From positions 1 through 8,187 of the forward strand of contig PWSB01000151.1 of NCBI GenBank assembly GCA_003563375.1: DNA of 8,187 bases, written 5' to 3'. How positions within the stretch are numbered: position 1 is the first letter of the stretch; each line of letters opens with the position of its first letter. The notes below the pieces were generated by a model that saw only the letters and a program-made list of their open reading frames with translations, did no database searches and was not told where the DNA came from. The translations under genes were made by a program, and so were the position numbers. The stretch comes from Actinomycetota bacterium. Lineage in GTDB: Bacteria; Actinomycetota; Humimicrobiia; Humimicrobiales; Humimicrobiaceae. Shown here one piece after another: positions 6,017-8,187 of the stretch.

Positions 6017-6595
6017 ATGGATAAACCTGTAGATATATTGATGATAGACAATTATGATTCCTTTACCTATAACCTGGTACAGTACCTCGGCACGCTCGGT
6101 GAGAATATAAGGGTCAGGCGAAATGATAAAATATCGATTGAAGGGATAAAGGCGATGGCGCCCAGGAGGATAGTGATCTCACCAGGCCCTGGAAAGCCCT
6201 GTGACGGCGGTATATCCAAACAGCTTATTTCTTATTTTTATAAAACAATACCCATACTCGGAGTCTGTCTCGGCCATCAGTGCATAGGAGAGGTATTCGG
6301 GTCAAAAGTCATAAATTCCGGTGTGGTGGTTCACGGAAAAACAAGCTTTATATACCATGACAAAAAGACTATATTCGAGGGCATAGAGGACCCTTTTGAG
6401 GCAGCAAGGTACCATTCCCTTATATTAAAAAAAGATACCATACCATCATGCTTTTCAGTCTCTGCTACCACTGAAGATGGTATTGTCATGGGGATAAGGC
6501 ATAAAAATTATCATTTGGAAGGTATTCAATTCCATCCTGAATCCTTTCTTACTCCCTCCGGGATGAAAATTCTTAAAAATTTTATAGGATTATGA
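6017..6595 (+). CDS. pabA: Aminodeoxychorismate synthase glutamine amidotransferase subunit (PabA; TrpG family)
   Basis: A 192-residue class I glutamine amidotransferase that hydrolyses glutamine and channels ammonia to the partner PabB to make 4-amino-4-deoxychorismate. Visible are the DNYDSFTYNLVQYL motif at 11-24, SPGPGKP at 55-61, the nucleophile Cys84 in GVCLGHQCIGE, and the other members of the triad, His173 and Glu175, in QFHPES. The length matches the family (about 190 residues). TrpG and PabA are nearly indistinguishable by sequence and some bacteria share one for both pathways; I call it PabA because it is fused by an ATGA overlap to a PabB-type synthase and a PabC-type gene follows. 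The ATG at 6017 gives six residues more than typical starts; only a weak GCGG-type ribosome site precedes it, and an internal ATG at 6041 is a less likely alternative. First gene of its operon, divergent from the ABC exporter. Confidence 0.9.
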   Translation: MDKPVDILMIDNYDSFTYNLVQYLGTLGENIRVRRNDKISIEGIKAMAPRRIVISPGPGKPCDGGISKQLISYFYKTIPILGVCLGHQCIGEVFGSKVINSGVVVHGKTSFIYHDKKTIFEGIEDPFEAARYHSLILKKDTIPSCFSVSATTEDGIVMGIRHKNYHLEGIQFHPESFLTPSGMKILKNFIGL

Positions 6596-8082
6596 GTTCT
6601 GCCACAATATTTTTAAAGTTGGATATAGAAGCAAGTCCCCAAGACTTTTATTACAGCCTAAAAGGCTATTCCCCCCTTGTATTCCTTGACAGCAGCCTGG
6701 AGTCTGAATATTCATTGCATTCTTATATAGGATTTGGTCCAAAAATCGTGCTGGAAAGCTATGGATACAGAAACAGGACAACCATATGCGGAAAATTGGG
6801 CTATACCTCCTATCAGCACCCCATCGCTTTCATGCAGGAGGGCATCGATAGGTGGGCGGATAAAGATGGGCTTCTTCGTTATACAGCTCGCGGCCAAAAG
6901 GTAGAAGCCGTAAAAGATGAAAGGCTGCCTGATTTTTGCGGAGGTTTTATGGGTTATCTTGCCTACGATTTAAAAGATCACATAGAAAAGCTTCCCAGGA
7001 CCGCGGATGATGATTATCACATGCCTATTATTTACCTGGCATTCTTTGACAAGGTCTTTGCCTACAGCCACAAAGAAGGTCACTGGTATTATATAAGGAA
7101 TTTTAATCATAAAGAAAGCCCTGAAGAGATGGCAGAAAAAGCAAGAGAAGAATCCCTGCCCGTGGCAGGGATGGTTTTCCCTAATGACAACTTCCGGAAA
7201 ATAATAAAAAAATACAGGGAAAAAAATATAAAGAATCCAAGGCTAGGTTCCAATTTTAAAAAAGAGGACTATATGGGATCGGTAAAAAAGGCAAAAAAAT
7301 ATATACACGAAGGAGAGATATATCAGGTCAATATAAGCCAGAGGTTTAACCTAAACCTTAATGTAGAGCCTGAGGACCTCTATTATGTGTTGAGGACAAA
7401 AAATGCTGCACCATACTCTGCATTCATAAAGACCCCGGATTTCTCTATTGCCAGCACGTCTCCGGAGCGTTTTTTACTTATAAAGGAGGATGAAGTCCAG
7501 ACCAGGCCCATAAAAGGCACCAGGCCCAGGGGAAAGGACAGGAGGCAGGATGAACAATTTGAATCTGAACTGAGATCAAGCTTAAAAGACCGGGCTGAGC
7601 TCAATATGATAGTCGATCTTGAAAGGAATGACCTGGGTAAGTTCTGCAGCTATGGAAGTGTAAGAGTAAAAGAGCATGCTGTTATAGAAAAATATGCCAG
7701 GGTAATGCATTCAGTTTCCACTGTAACCGGAAAAATCAAAGCTTCAGCCAGGTTTTCAGATATAATAAAGGCTACTTTTCCAGGGGGTTCGATTACTGGA
7801 GCTCCGAAGATAAGATCCATGCAGATAATCGATGAGCTTGAGCCTACGGTCAGAAGTGTTTATACTGGATCTATAGGATATATATCAATTGACGGTACAG
7901 TAGACTTAAACATAGCCATAAGGACCATGATAATCAAAGGGAATAATTACTACTATAATGTTGGGGGAGGCATTGTAGAGGACTCTGATCCCCAATTGGA
8001 ATACAGGGAGACCCTATATAAGGGTATGGCCTTAAAAGAGACCCTGAAATTTTTTGATTCCGGTAAGTTAAAAAAACTATGA
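6592..8082 (+). CDS. pabB: Aminodeoxychorismate synthase component I (PabB)
   Basis: A 496-residue chorismate-utilising enzyme that, with ammonia from PabA, converts chorismate to 4-amino-4-deoxychorismate in folate synthesis. The N-terminal half (about 1-180) is the TrpE/PabB N-terminal domain; the catalytic chorismate-binding domain spans about 222-485. Key motifs are EIYQVNISQRF at 242-252, STSPERFL at 288-295, RPIKGTRPRG at 305-314, DRAELNMIVDLERNDLGK at 333-350, the FPGGSITGAPK stretch at 396-406 and GGGIVEDSDP at 458-467. Lys308 in PIKGT is the residue that marks PabB, forming a covalent intermediate; anthranilate synthases normally have Ala (PIAGT). The N-terminal segment has FLDSS rather than the LLES feedback motif of TrpE, which also favours PabB. 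The start overlaps the pabA stop and the stop overlaps the pabC start, both as ATGA. An inverted repeat lies in the inter-domain linker at 7152-7172. Confidence 0.92.
   Translation: MSSATIFLKLDIEASPQDFYYSLKGYSPLVFLDSSLESEYSLHSYIGFGPKIVLESYGYRNRTTICGKLGYTSYQHPIAFMQEGIDRWADKDGLLRYTARGQKVEAVKDERLPDFCGGFMGYLAYDLKDHIEKLPRTADDDYHMPIIYLAFFDKVFAYSHKEGHWYYIRNFNHKESPEEMAEKAREESLPVAGMVFPNDNFRKIIKKYREKNIKNPRLGSNFKKEDYMGSVKKAKKYIHEGEIYQVNISQRFNLNLNVEPEDLYYVLRTKNAAPYSAFIKTPDFSIASTSPERFLLIKEDEVQTRPIKGTRPRGKDRRQDEQFESELRSSLKDRAELNMIVDLERNDLGKFCSYGSVRVKEHAVIEKYARVMHSVSTVTGKIKASARFSDIIKATFPGGSITGAPKIRSMQIIDELEPTVRSVYTGSIGYISIDGTVDLNIAIRTMIIKGNNYYYNVGGGIVEDSDPQLEYRETLYKGMALKETLKFFDSGKLKKL
7152..7172 (+). repeat. 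Perfect 9-bp inverted repeat with 3-base loop inside pabB
   Basis: ATCCCTGCC, loop CGT, GGCAGGGAT forms an uninterrupted hairpin, followed after GG by TTTT. It lies within the coding sequence for the linker (residues about 188-194, SLPVAGM) between the two PabB domains. The shape resembles an intrinsic terminator with a short U-run, but its location inside an essential-looking gene makes function uncertain. Confidence 0.5.
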
Positions 8083-8187
8083 GCCAGCATATTTTTGTAA
8101 ATAAAAAATTTTTTTCAACTGAAGATGCCCATATAAGCTGCCTGGACAGCGGATACCAGTACGGCGACGGCCTTTTTGAGACCATGC
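8079..8187 (+). CDS. pabC: Class IV aminotransferase, probable aminodeoxychorismate lyase (3' partial)
   Basis: The first 36 codons of a PLP-dependent fold type IV enzyme run off the right edge. The visible protein starts MSQHIFVNKKFF and contains CLDSGYQYGDGLFETM at 21-36, the N-terminal signature shared by aminodeoxychorismate lyase, branched-chain aminotransferase and D-alanine aminotransferase. The YGDGLFET form is typical of PabC, which splits 4-amino-4-deoxychorismate into p-aminobenzoate and pyruvate. It overlaps the pabB stop as ATGA, so translation is probably coupled and the pABA pathway is completed in one operon. The catalytic Lys and the specificity residues lie outside the window; a D-amino-acid or branched-chain aminotransferase is therefore possible, though the pabAB context makes it unlikely. 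Confidence 0.8.
   Translation, partial: MSQHIFVNKKFFSTEDAHISCLDSGYQYGDGLFETM

Noticed and set aside
6017..8082. trpG-trpE (anthranilate synthase) as the identity of the amidotransferase/synthase pair
   Set aside because: Lys308 in PIKGT, absence of an LLES feedback motif and a following pabC-type gene indicate p-aminobenzoate synthesis.

Overview
The window is a bacterial chromosomal segment packed with housekeeping metabolism. I see no mobile element, CRISPR array, tRNA or rRNA, and no gene-free stretch longer than about 75 bases. The coding style (AGG/AGA arginine and ATA isoleucine codons common, moderate A+T bias, frequent ATGA start/stop overlaps) together with the first operon suggests an anaerobic bacterium, perhaps Clostridia-like or from a lineage of uncultured anaerobes. 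The sequence alone does not fix the phylum.

Region 1 (1-4241, plus strand) is a tight cluster: a homocitrate synthase / Re-citrate synthase family enzyme (5' end outside the window), the large and small subunits of a LeuCD-type aconitase-family hydro-lyase, an isocitrate-dehydrogenase-like decarboxylating dehydrogenase, and a YjbQ/UPF0047 protein. A standard reading would be leucine or alpha-aminoadipate lysine synthesis. The dehydrogenase, however, carries the isocitrate-type substrate loop (Ser80-x-Asn82, Arg86), and the small subunit carries an Arg-containing loop instead of a plain LeuD loop. I therefore favour Re-citrate synthase + aconitase + isocitrate dehydrogenase: the oxidative half-TCA route from acetyl-CoA and oxaloacetate to 2-oxoglutarate used by many anaerobes for glutamate. 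Homocitrate chemistry remains the main alternative.

Region 2 (4244-5942, minus strand) is a two-gene ABC exporter, an ATPase followed by an ABC-2 permease with an 8-base overlap. It converges on yjbQ with only 2 bases between the stop codons. The substrate cannot be read from the sequence.

Region 3 (6017 to the right edge, plus strand) is a pabA-pabB-pabC operon for p-aminobenzoate, the folate precursor: glutamine amidotransferase, aminodeoxychorismate synthase component I with the diagnostic PIKGT lysine, and the first 36 codons of a class IV aminotransferase/lyase. All three are joined by ATGA overlaps. A 74-base A+T-rich gap separates it from the divergent ABC operon and holds overlapping -10-like elements on both strands.

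No wholly new system is evident. The points most worth a second look are the probable Re-citrate half-TCA operon, a Tyr in place of the first His of the metal-binding HxH motif in its synthase, mixed coenzyme determinants in the dehydrogenase, a perfect 9-bp hairpin followed by four T inside pabB, and the shared divergent promoter.
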